This document shows, in pieces, positions 10,101 to 21,140 of a stretch of 64,000 nucleotides of DNA. The stretch spans positions 1 to 64,000 of the forward strand of contig JAFJTR010000106.1 in the NCBI GenBank assembly GCA_022559985.1, read 5' to 3'. The notes under the pieces were generated by a model. It made no database searches and had not been told where the DNA came from. It was given only the letters and a program-made list of their open reading frames with translations. A program made the position numbers and the translations under genes. The stretch is from Parastagonospora avenae f. sp. tritici 18332-5 (lineage: Eukaryota > Ascomycota > Dothideomycetes > Pleosporales > Phaeosphaeriaceae). How positions within the stretch are numbered: the stretch's first letter is position 1; the number at the start of each line of letters is the position of its first letter.

Positions 10101-11126
10101 CTAGCTCTGCATTACCACTATCTTTTCTAGTAACGCACGGTTGCTCGGTGATGCGATCGGAGGGATTTGGTGTAGAGGAGTCGTGGGCTGTTGCGCGTTG
10201 CTGCGCGGTGGTTGGGCGGTGTTGGACTGACCGATATCAAAATGTGGCAAGAATGCAACGCCATAGAACGACTGGCTGTCTTCAGCGACAGGGCTTGGAT
10301 TTGATGCCGCCGTAGGCGCTGGATCGTCTACCTGTCGATTTTCAGTCTGGGGATGAATTGATCCGGGTGCCATGTGTAAGTGCATTCTGTTGTTGCGCTC
10401 TGCACGTGTCCCACAGGCTCTGGCATTGTCGGAATACATGACGGTCTGCGGTTTGGCTGCAGCCGGCCGGGGTATCTCCAGTGCTAATTCATCTTCATAA
10501 GGCGACGCTAGAACAGGAGTGGTGTATCTCATGGCCATGTAGGGAGCGAGACCCGATGGATCGCCTCTGTCCGAGGAACTACGCCACCCAAAGCGAGCGA
10601 TTTGACTTGGACGCTGATGATACGGTATAGGAGGCGGTCCTGATCGCCCCAGATCTGGCGGGTACGCCGCTCGCGATTCGTAGTTCTGGAATAGTTCACC
10701 GCCACCGAAGCTCTCGTGCCTAATTCCATTCCCTCTATATAGCACTCGTTGCTTCTTCAGTCCCAGCATGACAGCCATGCCACCAAGTACCTTGCTTACT
10801 CCATCACGTCGGCGAAGCTTGCCATCGATGCGTACGGTACACCCCTCGCTAACTTCATGCAGAACAACACGTGTGTCGACCTGAATTTCCGCTAGCGAAT
10901 CTCCCAAAGCACGGAGCTCTTCAAAGTGAGTATCCTCTGTAAGTAGCTTGACGAGGCCCTTGTTGGTGGTTGCAACAAGAGAGGCCTCCCATACGTCCGG
11001 GCGCACACAGGAGAAGGAACGATAAGTCAAGACTTCGAACTTCTTGCTTGGATCTGAGCTGTGGAGGTGAGCATGGGAGAGGATTTCTGATATGTTGCGC
11101 GCTTTGTCTATGTTGTGTTGCGTCAT
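10101..11126 (-). CDS. Hypothetical protein, folded N-terminal half and disordered C-terminal half
   Basis: A single ATG-started ORF of 341 aa that I do not recognise. Residues 1-135 look globular, with alternating hydrophobic and charged residues (FEVLTYRSFSCVRPDVWEA, IQVDTRVVLHEVSEGCTVR). After about residue 150 the chain is rich in Pro, Ser, Gln and Asn and probably disordered. It has no signal peptide or membrane segment. It lies in the accessory stretch, on the same strand as the 169-codon ORF downstream and the HET pseudogene upstream. The length and a plausible globular half support a real gene, but an undetected intron cannot be excluded. Confidence 0.5.
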   Translation of the reverse strand: MTQHNIDKARNISEILSHAHLHSSDPSKKFEVLTYRSFSCVRPDVWEASLVATTNKGLVKLLTEDTHFEELRALGDSLAEIQVDTRVVLHEVSEGCTVRIDGKLRRRDGVSKVLGGMAVMLGLKKQRVLYRGNGIRHESFGGGELFQNYESRAAYPPDLGRSGPPPIPYHQRPSQIARFGWRSSSDRGDPSGLAPYMAMRYTTPVLASPYEDELALEIPRPAAAKPQTVMYSDNARACGTRAERNNRMHLHMAPGSIHPQTENRQVDDPAPTAASNPSPVAEDSQSFYGVAFLPHFDIGQSNTAQPPRSNAQQPTTPLHQIPPIASPSNRALLEKIVVMQS

Positions 11127-11514
11127 TTTTGTTTCGAGATCGGGGGACTGTGCGAGAGCGAGCAGACATTAAGACGAAGGAGCACCATCATATGTACTGT
11201 GGACGTGTTTGCTTATTCACCGTTTGCTTCGTCAAAAGAGAGGATTTTTGAATAAAATACAAATGGCCGTCTTATTCCTTTGGGACGGCAACTTCTATCG
11301 TTCGCAAGAGAAAGTCAAAGAAGTGTGGCAACTGTAACTGCAATTTCAACATGTCAGAGAAGGTGTAAGTTCTTCGGCTGCTGAAGAAATATTTCTATGG
11401 CTAATAATACGGTTAAAAGATTGACCGCGGTTCGTCGTTAAGCTTGAAGTAAGCAAATGGGTAAAGACTCAATGCTGTGCACTACTGGCACTGTCATTAT
11501 CTCTGGGCACCCAT
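11127..11514. other. Intergenic
   Basis: Between the 341-codon ORF (its promoter side) and the 3' end of the HET pseudogene. Nothing recognisable. Confidence 0.4.
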
Positions 11515-14148
11515 TTAGACCAAGCACAGTTTGGTGTCCTCAAAATGGTGTATGAAGTCCCCGTTCTCCCTGGGGTATAAGAGCCATGCCTCACCGACGA
11601 GTCGATAGGCATCGATTGACCTTGCGCATCTCAGATCCAAATCGTGGACACTGAAGGTTCTAACATATCTGACGGCAATAGCATGGTAGATGTCGACCGG
11701 TCCTCTTCGCTCATCAAGAGCACGGGCTTCGTCAATCGAAACAAGTTTGTTGCTTTTCTGAACTCCTGGAGACACGTAGCAGAAGTAGGTATTGCCACCT
11801 TTCTCTGGTTGCGCAGCGGGGAAAGAATATCCCTCGGCAATGGTCGAGAAAGAAAGAGAAGGCTCTTTTTCTGGTGGTTCTTGCAGAGGAATTTTGCTAG
11901 TTGTGAACATATGTTCCAAACAGGAGAGCAGATTGACTTGGTCTCGAATGATCAAAAGCTCCAACAGCAATGCTCTAAAGGTCTCGACGTCTCGCAGCGA
12001 TGCGACATCAGTCTCCTGATACATCTGAAATACAGTAGGTGTTCGTACCAATATTTGGAGTGATCGTACGAGTCACCTGATCATCACATGATCAGCCTCT
12101 GCACGCGATTTAGGGGCTAGTGCAGGAGTATATAGTCTTCCCGTACGATAGCTTCAATCAATCAATCAATCTGCAACAACTCAAAGTTTGCAACTTGCTT
12201 CACACCGTACAATTGTACTTGCTTTACCTAAGGTGAAGTTCTACCAACAGTAGGCATAATTATAGAAAAAACCCATCCCTGATGGTGACTGGCTCCATAT
12301 TCAGTTCGAATGTACTGGGAATCTTAAGCTTGATTGGCCCTCCTCGAACGGGCGAGACAGGGAATGTGATTTTCAGTTCGATGGCACCAGGCTCCTGCAC
12401 AAACCGGGAAACTGTAGATCTAGGCAGCATGCCTATGATGGTCCACACTTGCAATTGGACACGGTGTCTGGGTTTACTAGTCCAATCAGGCACCCAGGTT
12501 GGCATATTCTTGGCGGGTGCTTCAATTTCCAGACGTTCTAGTGCTGCAAGCAAGATTTTCCGCGCCCGTCCCTCTATCATGCAAGCCAAAGCAAATTGAA
12601 GATATACTTGAAGCTTGTCTTCTGTTTAATTGATCTTCGTTTGGATTGGTGAGTCTTCAGCAAATGAGTGCAGAGCAAAAATCCGGTCACGGGGATCTGT
12701 GCATTCGTATGTGAAAAGGTGCAATATGAGATCGAGGATCGACCGTTTAGAGATCATTTCTGGAGGATGCCAGAATTTCCCAGGCAAGCAACGACTGGTC
12801 CATATATCCACGGTGTCTTGTACTCTTTGGATATTAAACCTCCGGAAGATGGAGTCTCGGATCGCATTTTGCCAGATCCTCGTGATGGTGACTGCAAATC
12901 GAACCCAACAGAGCTCAAAATTACCGCAGATGAGACTGATATCCAGGCTGAAGACTATTTCTTGAGTACTACAGATTGGAAGGTGAAGGTCAGTGATAAT
13001 GGCAAACAAATACGGTACAGCGGGACTTACATCCATAGGCGCCGGAAGTACGGAAGACTCAAGACGGCAAGGAGATCCGAAACTGCGCTTTCGCGCGTGT
13101 TGATTCCATCTCACAAAAGCTGCCCCGGATATCGAGAGTCAGTCAACGAATACCCACAGTATCTTTCTTTATCAGCATCCTCGCTTGGTTCAGGGCGACT
13201 TCGAGACAGACGTTCGCTGTGTTGCAGGCCCCTCCGAATGGTTTGGTCGTCCTCATGAAGCCAAGCGAGTACTATTTTAGCCCTACGGAAAATGTCGACC
13301 ATGAGTGGAATTTGTTTTGCTTTCTCCTGGTAGTTTTTCTGATCGATGCACAGGGCATCTGCCCACAGCCACCTCACATTTGCTGAGTGCCGTAATTGTC
13401 GCAGAGCACAAAACAAATTCCGTGCCACAAGTAACCGAGCGCTGTCTGAAATATTGTAGACCGGAAACTCCAGAATCGGTTCGCCCCAGACATAGGCGAT
13501 AGCCTCGTACCTGCCCTCCAGATCCTCGAGGCAGCTTTGGTGGAAGGAAAAGGTGATTGGCGCGTCGAAGTCAATTGAGGGCATCAGGACGATCACTCGG
13601 ATTTCCATGGGCTGGGAGAAGGGAGTGTAGACGTGGTCTCTACTGCGATCGGCTTCGACCTTGTCAACTTCCAAATCATCGACCTGCGTTTTGTTGGCTT
13701 CTGTTCTGACGATACCCGTCTGCTCAGCTCCTGGGTCTGCGTCTTGCGTCTTGTCGACTTGTATATCCGCAACACCATAAACTGGCATCTGGTTGGCATA
13801 AGTCAGGTCAGATTGTACTTGATCCGGTCGCGACTTGTGAGGCATCGCTTACTCGGCTTGCGTCTTCTCGAGTTTTATCTTGTCGCATTCTTCCGTGAAG
13901 ACCGCCGACTCGTTGAGTTCATTCAGGTCAGACTGCAATTTGTCAGCTCGCAAGTTCTTTAGGACCACCTCCTCCACTGCGGTCATGAGATCTTCTATTT
14001 TGTCTTGGTCTGCACCAGCCACGCCCTTCTCGTCTACTTGCGTCTCAATTCCATGCGCCTCGTCGGCTTGAATCTCTTGGAGTCCAATATCTTCAATCGC
14101 CGTCTTTTGCTCCTCCGCATTAACAGGATCTGTCGCATCTACCTCCAT
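11515..14148 (-). pseudogene. Decayed HET-domain (heterokaryon incompatibility) gene
   Basis: The minus strand carries the HET blocks in order: YEAIAYVWGEP, RWLWADALCIDQKNYQEKA, IFRRAKIVLAWL, LPYFRRLW-ITQEIV, DPRDRIFALHSF, NMPTWVPDW, and a C-terminal DAYRLVGEAWLLYPRENGDF. An intron (GTAAGT...CTGTAG, near 12975-13030) joins RRLW to ITQE. The frame is broken. A TAA at 13849-13851 separates a low-complexity N-terminal part starting at the ATG at 14148 from an ATG at 13845 in the same frame. A TAA at 12626-12628 cuts the conserved ...TKIN*TEDKLQVYLQFA segment. A TGA at 13111 is also in frame but may sit inside a 48-nt intron (GTGGGT, CTGAC, GAG). Between 12259 and 12040 no coding frame links the last two blocks. 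HET proteins trigger cell death on non-self fusion; this copy probably makes at most a truncated protein. Confidence 0.75.
12153..12171. repeat. Short (TCAA)n repeat
   Basis: About four TCAA units lie in the noncoding gap between the last two HET-homology blocks. A minor feature. Confidence 0.6.
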
Positions 14149-14584
14149 CCTAAGCAAACTAACCGACGTGAGCCCTGGAGGTCTTATCAGACTTCGAAAG
14201 GCGCCAAGAAGGCAAGAAGCAAGCCGCCAGAAATAAGCAAGCAGTTGTGATATTGCAAGTGATTTCAAGAGCAATGATGATGAAGTGCGCTGTTGCAACA
14301 GAACGAAGAGAACTCGATGGTAATGATGATGGCGATGGTAGATGTGCGGGGATTCCGGGAGCAGCCTGAAGTTGTCCAACATCGGAGACAAGGAGAGGAA
14401 AGGTTCCGTTAGAATACGAGAGGTGAGTTGCGACATTCCACTTACCACAATCACACGTATCCAAACACTGCACGTACGCGCACACGGAACACCAAACACC
14501 AAACCCATTCATCAACGCACCACAAAAGTTCAGGGAATCTCATCAAACTCATTAACTCCTCCAACTCTATCTATCCAGTTACAC
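14149..14584. other. Intergenic between HET pseudogene and Zn2Cys6 gene
   Basis: Between the 5' end of the HET pseudogene and the 3' end of the transcription-factor gene, both on the minus strand. It includes a His/Tyr-rich ORF extension without homology. Nothing else seen. Confidence 0.4.
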
Positions 14585-17464
14585 CTAAATATTCAAATCC
14601 CCGGGCTCAAACGTCGGAAAACTATACGGCGTAATCATCATCCCCGGCCCCGTCTCCTCGCCAAACATCTTCTCAATCTCGCTCTATGTTTCACCGTTAG
14701 CATGCATTTCCTCATCCCTTACCCACCCTTTAATCAAACACATCAGACTTACCCAATCAATCTCATTCATAATATCCATCGGACTCGTATCCGTTGCCGC
14801 GCCATACGCGCCATACGCCACAGTATTCGGACTACTCCCATCACTTGCCGGGTGCGGATGCAGGAGAGTATTTGCAGTCGCCAGACTCGAGGCCGAGGGC
14901 GTGGGGACGTATTCGTTGAAGTTGAAGAGGGAGGATTGCGAGACGGGTTGTTGGAGGTTAAGCGTATCGGTGGGGAGGTCTAGGGTGCCCCAGTCGACCT
15001 CTGGGATGGCGCCGGGGAAGGATATTGCTGCCTGGTTTGGGGCGCGGGGCGGTGGCTGGAGTGACTGTGAGGTTATGCGTGTTGCTTGGGGAGAGGGGGT
15101 GCGTTGAGCGGCGTATCCGGCGCTGAGATGTGCGTTGGATCCGGTGGGACTGCTGAAGTCCGAGGGGACGCTGCCGCTGCGGGCGCGTTCTTCTTGCTCT
15201 CGGGCTTTGTAGCCGGGAGTGTGTTTTCGGGGTTGGGGTTGCGGCATGTTGTTGGGGACGCGCACTCTCTTCATGTCTGCATAGATTCTGGACTTTTCCA
15301 CGAGTTCTTCGAGGATGTATCTGGTCTTCTCGATGTTCGATCCGCCTGGTGGAAGGCCAAAGGCAAAGTCTAGACATTTCCAGACGCGGTCTTCGACTTC
15401 GGGTTCGTTGTGGCCAGCATACAGCTCGTTGAGGAGGAGAAGGGTTGGATGGTACTGGTGAAGCGCGCCGACATACCAGGAATACATAGACAACGCGGGT
15501 TGCTGCTCGATTACCATCGAATGCTCGAGAATTGAGACCGCAGCACTCATGACAAGTTGCCGTAGACGATCTGGCATTTTCCTCGCCGAGCTCAGGTACT
15601 TTTGGAGGAGCAGAATGTAAAACCTGTCCGACAAGATACCATATATCTCAGAAGCGAGGGCATGTGAAGGCTCACCCTTTCGCAGCATTGGCAGATATAT
15701 TTTCTCCATAGCCGCCTTGAAGGACTGAACGCGAGCAAGCAAACTCACAAGGGTGACTTTCCGCTCTCCATTTGCTCGTCTCTGATCCAATTTCGGTCTT
15801 TCGCTCCATAGAAAGCGATGCATCTCGTAACACTCAAAGCGCATGCGCACCAAGGTGGCGTCAGTGAATTGCTTGCTATCTTTCCTCGCGTCGACTGTAT
15901 CATCGCCGTTCTCAGCGCGATCGAGATCCTCGTCATCAAGATTCAAAGGAAATCGAGTATCGTAATCGTCGTGCCGTATCTGAGGTCGTGGGCCAGTAGC
16001 TTCGGAAGTTCGGAGATCAAGAAAGCATATTTGGTACCAGAGTGTACGTCGGACCTGAATCTCCACAGGAGATGTGCTATAGATGGATGGGTCACGATGC
16101 AGGCCCATGCACTCGGCCAGACGGATGACTGTCCCTGTCAACGCGGAATGGGCACGTGAGACCTCGCTGCGACAAAGCACAATCTACAAAACAATTTTAG
16201 CAATCATAAGAAGGTGCCCGTTATCGAGGAGATGAACAGAGATGATAAACCGAGAGGGGCTTTGAAGATCGAAAGTACTCACAAGATACATGACAAAAGC
16301 CTGCAATGTTTCCAGCTTAGTCGTCCGCAGAAAGTTCGCTCGAGCCAAAGCAGATTCGGTGCCTGACCGAAAATTATCCACGAGGCTGTGCTTGTCTACA
16401 CCAAACTCGGCAGTGACTCTGCTCTCGGGCATGGAAACAATCGAGCTGAGCAATGCCGCGAACACCACAGCCTGGAATGACAAGCGAGGCTCAATGCCCG
16501 CAGTCACATTGGACCAAAAGTTTTCAAGTTGCCTTTCAAATGATGGACGATGTACGGCCTTGGCGACGACATGGACAGCCTCCCAATAGTGCGCAATTAG
16601 TTTGTCGACCATTGACCGCGATGGGAGAAACGTCGTAAGAGAAGTCTTCTCGATGCCGGGAGCAAAGAAGAAACTTGATGAAGGGGCGACATAGTCTCGG
16701 CTGGGCGCCAGCCATTCCCGTGGATCCTGTTCAAGCACTGGATTGGGTCTTGGATGCTCACTCTTGGGGAGCTCTTTGAGCGCTTGAGCCATCTGCAGTA
16801 TCGCATGTTAAGAAAGACCGTGAATTTTGTAGAATTTCTTACCTCGTCTGCGAATCTTGGACGCACCAAGCCGCCGATTCGCTCGGTGATTCTCACCCTC
16901 CCCATGGCAATCCCTAGGTCAACAATATCGTCATCCGCGTCACCTTCATAGTACACGGCATCCTCGCTGATGAAGTTTGAGGGGTTCAGATCTCTTGTGT
17001 CCTCGTCTTCCTCTTGATCACTGTAGCTCTCTTCTTGGCCCGGCAGTTTGATGTTCCTTTTGCGATCAGACGAGTGTCCAGATTTCGATTTACTGCGCCG
17101 CAGAACATCCTCTTCAAGACTCCGTTCTAGATCGCCCATCTTCTCCTTGACCTCCGCAAGCTTCCTTTGGGCTTCTGCATCGAGACTGGACGCGATGAAG
17201 ATACATGGCCGTGCAATCTTTGTGCAGTTGAGGCATGGCGAGTTTTTGTCACATTTTAACTTTCGGCTAGAAAGATACACATGCCAAGTCAGCGAACTGG
17301 CTTGAACACATATGCAAGAGTCCTTACCGCCGACACTCCAAGCATGAAGTGATTTGACGATTACGACGTCTCACCCGTGGTGGCGCGTGCTGGGCGTTGC
17401 CATCGGTCGGAACGGGCGGGGAAGCGTGAGCGTCCCCTTGGACATTCTGCATATGAGGTGGCAT
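14585..17464 (-). CDS. Zn2Cys6 fungal transcription factor
   Basis: Five exons, 17464-17328, 17266-16843, 16792-16283, 16183-14753 and 14683-14585, encode 866 aa; all joins keep frame. Exon 1 ends inside the zinc cluster, and splicing gives SCLECRRRKLKCDKNSPC followed by LNCTKIARPC, the classic C-x2-C-x6-C-x5-C-x2-C-x6-C binuclear cluster (residues about 40-67). A short coiled coil (AEAQRKLAEVKEKMGDLERSL) follows, as in dimeric Gal4-type regulators, then an acidic stretch. The fungal_trans domain spans about 220-560 (HYWEAVHVVAKAVHRPSF; RLAECMGLHRDP; VRRTLWYQICFLD). The last exon, after a GTAAGT...CATAG intron, encodes an acidic tail (EIDWSEIEKMFGEETGPG) that could activate transcription; stopping in exon 4 would lose it. 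Targets are unknown. Confidence 0.88.
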
Positions 17465-18956
17465 TGGCGAATTGGAAGGTAATCCGATCACCTCTTCTCA
17501 GATGTGTGGGTCGGCCGTACTGAGAGTGTCTTACGGACGTACCGGTAGGCGCAGGAACGCAACCTTGGGGGCAGATCTGATCAATGATTAGTTGCATGCA
17601 TTACAAGCGATCGCGTACACAACGAGTCCCCACATAAGCCACAGCAGACCACGAGGGAATGATCAGGGCCGCACGACCAGCTTGCACGGCGAACGATCTG
17701 AATGTACTCGGAGTTTCCTGAATTTTGACAGCGACTGCAAGGCTCCAATTCGTTCCCCGCTGCAGTTCACTATTCGCAGGATAATACCCTCGGCTTCCGG
17801 GTTGACTTACTTGTACTCCTGTGTGGCTCACCAGTACGTAAACTCGCTGTAGTTTGATGTATATGAGCGCGGTACGCCCCGCATCGGCATCGGTCCGGAC
17901 ACGAGTAAGGTATTCTGGGATGTTCGCAATATGCTGTGCGACTCTACCTCACATATCGAGGGTTTTGAGAGTCGCGATGGCCAAGAGCATGTGATGAATG
18001 CGCCGGATAGTGCCCCGCAAACTGTGTCTGCGATATTCCTTGTCAGTGGCTTTGAAGCTGTCGGAAAGGGTAAGCCTACTTGTCTTTGTCAGCAGCGTTG
18101 GCCCAGGCAACTATCCGTTCCAAAGGCTGTGATTTTCGAGGCCGTGGAGGTAATGGCAATGAATTAGATATTTGTTGACAAGAGCACAGGTTTGAAAGAA
18201 TGAAAGCGGATGCTGTACGGTCTCCGATGCTTTAGGTTGTTCATAGACCTCGGAAGCTGTTCCGCGCGCCAAAGGCCTTTGATGGCAGCACAGCATCGAC
18301 ATCGTTGACGTCGCGACTCCTCTCCTAGTTGATGACCTGCAGTCGGTAGGAGTTTACTAAATATCTCGCTATCATATCCGAAGTGTGGGAGTGCTAGGTG
18401 TGCCTTTAGGCTACTGCATGGACAGGCTTTTTCTGCACCCTACTTGTAGGCTCGTAGTTGACGATACACAGTAGGAGGCCTTGGAAATTCAGGAATCTGG
18501 TCTGGTGAAGTGAATCGACTGACGAAAGGCGAGGTTTGTAGACGCCAGCTCGTCAGTGAAGCACTTGAAGGGACAGCGGGCTAGCGCGTGGAACAAGAGC
18601 GCACCTCGAGAGGACGACCTGTAGGGTATGCGCATGAAGACACCATACCGCGACTAAGGTCAGCTTGCAAACATGGCCGTCCGTCCATCTGACGTCCTCA
18701 AGTCCTCAGGCACCACAAACGCGTCGCGAAACGCCAGGTCACGTTTTGGACTCTACGCGACTCGCGAGAGGCTAAGATCCACAGGCACTGATTGTTGCCG
18801 CCATGCGATTTATCCCGCACGTCCCTTCACCGCTTTCCCAAATAAACACAACTTGCACCTACTGGCGCCGTCTTCTGCACAACAAACCTTGCCGTGCCCC
18901 TCAACCCCCAAAGACCCTTCTACCACCCCACCTCTCAGTCCCAAACAGTGCTCAAA
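17465..18956. other. Intergenic, divergent promoter region of the Zn2Cys6 and ASF1 genes
   Basis: 1.5 kb between two divergently transcribed genes. I see no third gene. Short ORFs on both strands have no recognisable content. Confidence 0.45.
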
Positions 18957-19937
18957 ATGTCTGTCGTATCGCTTCTCGGAGTCGAGGTCAAGAACAACCC
19001 CGCGCCGTTCGACGCGCCGTACGAGTTCGAGATCACCTTTGAGTGCCTAGAGCAGCTGCAGAAAGGCAAGATCTGCCAGCATTGACCCTGAGAAACCTTG
19101 CTAACGTTTGCGCAGACTTGGAATGGAAGCTGACTTATGTCGGCTCTGCTACCTCGTGAGTGCAATGCATGCTGTGTCTATACGAGTGCCTAATTGTCCC
19201 CCCAGAAACGAGTATGACCAAGAGCTCGACTCCGTCCTTGTTGGACCCCTCCCCATTGGCGTCAACAAGTTCGTCTTCCGCGCCGACCCCCCGGACCTGT
19301 CGCGTATCCCCAACAGCGAGATCATTGGCGTCACTGTCATTCTGCTGAGCTGCAGCTATGAAGACCGCGAGTTCGTCCGCGTGGGCTACTACGTCAACAA
19401 CGAGTACACAGACGAGGCATTGGCGCTGGAGCCGCCTGCTAAGCCTGTCATCGAAAAGGTGCAGAGGCAGATTCTCGCAGAGAAGCCGCGTGTAACTCGC
19501 TTTGCTATCAAGTGGTATGTGGCACACCTACCGCGCCTACTCGCACGGCTAACCATTGCAGGGACTCCGAGGAGTCTGCCCCACCTGAGTTCCCGCCCGA
19601 GCAGCCTGAGGCCGACCTCAACGCGGACGGTGACCAGTACGGCATTGAGGAGGAAGAGGAAGAGGAGGAGGAAGCCGAGGCTGCTCCTGTAGAGGGCGAG
19701 GATGCTGCCATGGCTGGTGGTGAAGATACTGCCGGACCCGCGGTCGACGAGGACGCCGAGTCCGAGGCTGGCAGCGAGGAGATCGACATTGAGGACTCCG
19801 AGGGCGAGGACGAAGAGGAGGAGGGCGAGGGTGAAGACGGCCCGGAGGACGACATGGAGATGGATGAGGGCGAGGGTGCCAACGGCGAGAGCAAAGTACC
19901 GCAGCCCGGTGCGAAGGCGGATGTCATGGTTCACTGA
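18957..19937 (+). CDS. ASF1: Histone H3-H4 chaperone ASF1
   Basis: Four exons, 18957-19065, 19116-19155, 19206-19514 and 19562-19937, encode 277 aa. The N-terminal about 155 residues are the conserved ASF1 immunoglobulin-like core: [77 protein letters not shown], and [14 protein letters not shown]. The rest is a long acidic tail of Glu and Asp, as in fungal ASF1 proteins. ASF1 hands H3-H4 to CAF-1 and HIR for nucleosome assembly in the nucleus. The first intron must start with GC (AAAG|GCAAGA), since no GT there keeps the invariant KDLEWKL join; its branch site (GCTAAC) and CAG end are normal. The other two introns are GT-AG. Confidence 0.96.
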
Positions 19938-21140
19938 GTGACACGATAGGGGATGGCTGAAGCTGGCCCGCTTTTGAAGTAGCAAGTGCACTTGGAATCT
20001 GGATAGAGCACATTGATGATTCTCATGATTCAGATGGTCGTACCTTTTTGAGTCTCTCCTGGTGATCCATGTCTCATGCTTCGCCTTTTGTGCCTTGTCC
20101 GTGCACGCGATTGTCCCTGATCTGCTGCATCGATAATCCGCAAATGGTCAATACTTGATAGTCTATAGCGCCTTTGTGGATCCAAAAGAATATCTAGCAT
20201 ACTTGCTTGAGTATATAATCCGAGTTTAGGTCATGGTCCTACACCCCAAAGCTATACAGGTGTTGCTTTGCATAAAAGAAGACGCAGTTTTCGAGGCTGC
20301 TGACGTGCCACGGAAAGGCGCAGTTGACGAAGCCGCGCAAGGGAGATGTAATCCCTTCGATGAATACTTCTCAAACTCACGTCCACGTGCATTTCCTGAT
20401 TTAGGCTGCCAGTCTGACAGGCCAGACCATGCGAAACAGCCCAAATGCGCCCGAAGTGGAGGCTTGAAGCGACGTCAGTCATAACACAGCCTTCAGGTTC
20501 CCAATGGCGCAGCAACCGCTCGTGGGTCGCCGTAGTTGGTCTCCGCCGATGCAACAGCAGTTGTCTACTTTACAACGAACTGGACTCTGGATGCACGCGT
20601 GATCTCGACCGCTTTCGTTCCCTTCCACCCCTCATGACCTGCAAGCAACTTAGGACTTAGTCAGGCGTCACCGTCAACCTCAGACCTCTACAAAGCTCAG
20701 GAACCCCGGAACGCTGTAATTACAGTGATTGTTTCAGTAGCAAACAGCGCCCTCGCCGTCCGTGTCTCTCGTCCTGCTGTCACTCCTTACCACCGGCAGT
20801 CTCTTGAGAGTACTTGATTGCGCCGCCCTCCTCCGCTTCATCCGCACGTTCTTCTCTTCCAAGCTACACCCGAATACGGACACACGGTCGATCACAGGCA
20901 CGCACTTCCGTTACGTGTCAGCGACGCGACTCTGGGCCGGAGCGTGCCGTACTACCCCGCCAAGGTCATAGGTACGGCTTTCTTGATTCCGCGCTGCATC
21001 AGGGATCTTCCAACCTCCATGACAGCTCCACGGGAGACTCTTTTGCAAGATCGGAGCGCCCAACGACCGCGTTATTTCTTGGACCCCGGCTGACGTGTGC
21101 TAAATCCAGCTCCGATTTAAATTAACATCCCGCGCCGACA
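19938..21140. other. Intergenic between ASF1 and SKT5
   Basis: 1.2 kb with the ASF1 3' flank and the SKT5 promoter. The part from 20740 to 20900 is pyrimidine-rich, common in fungal leaders. No gene or repeat is recognised. Confidence 0.45.

Noticed and set aside
12153..12171. CRISPR-like or satellite array
   Set aside because: Only about four TCAA units; a trivial microsatellite.
13066..13113. TGA at 13111 as proof that the first HET gene is dead
   Set aside because: A 48-nt intron (GTGGGT, CTGAC, GAG) can remove it and keep frame, so I rely on the TAA at 12626 instead.
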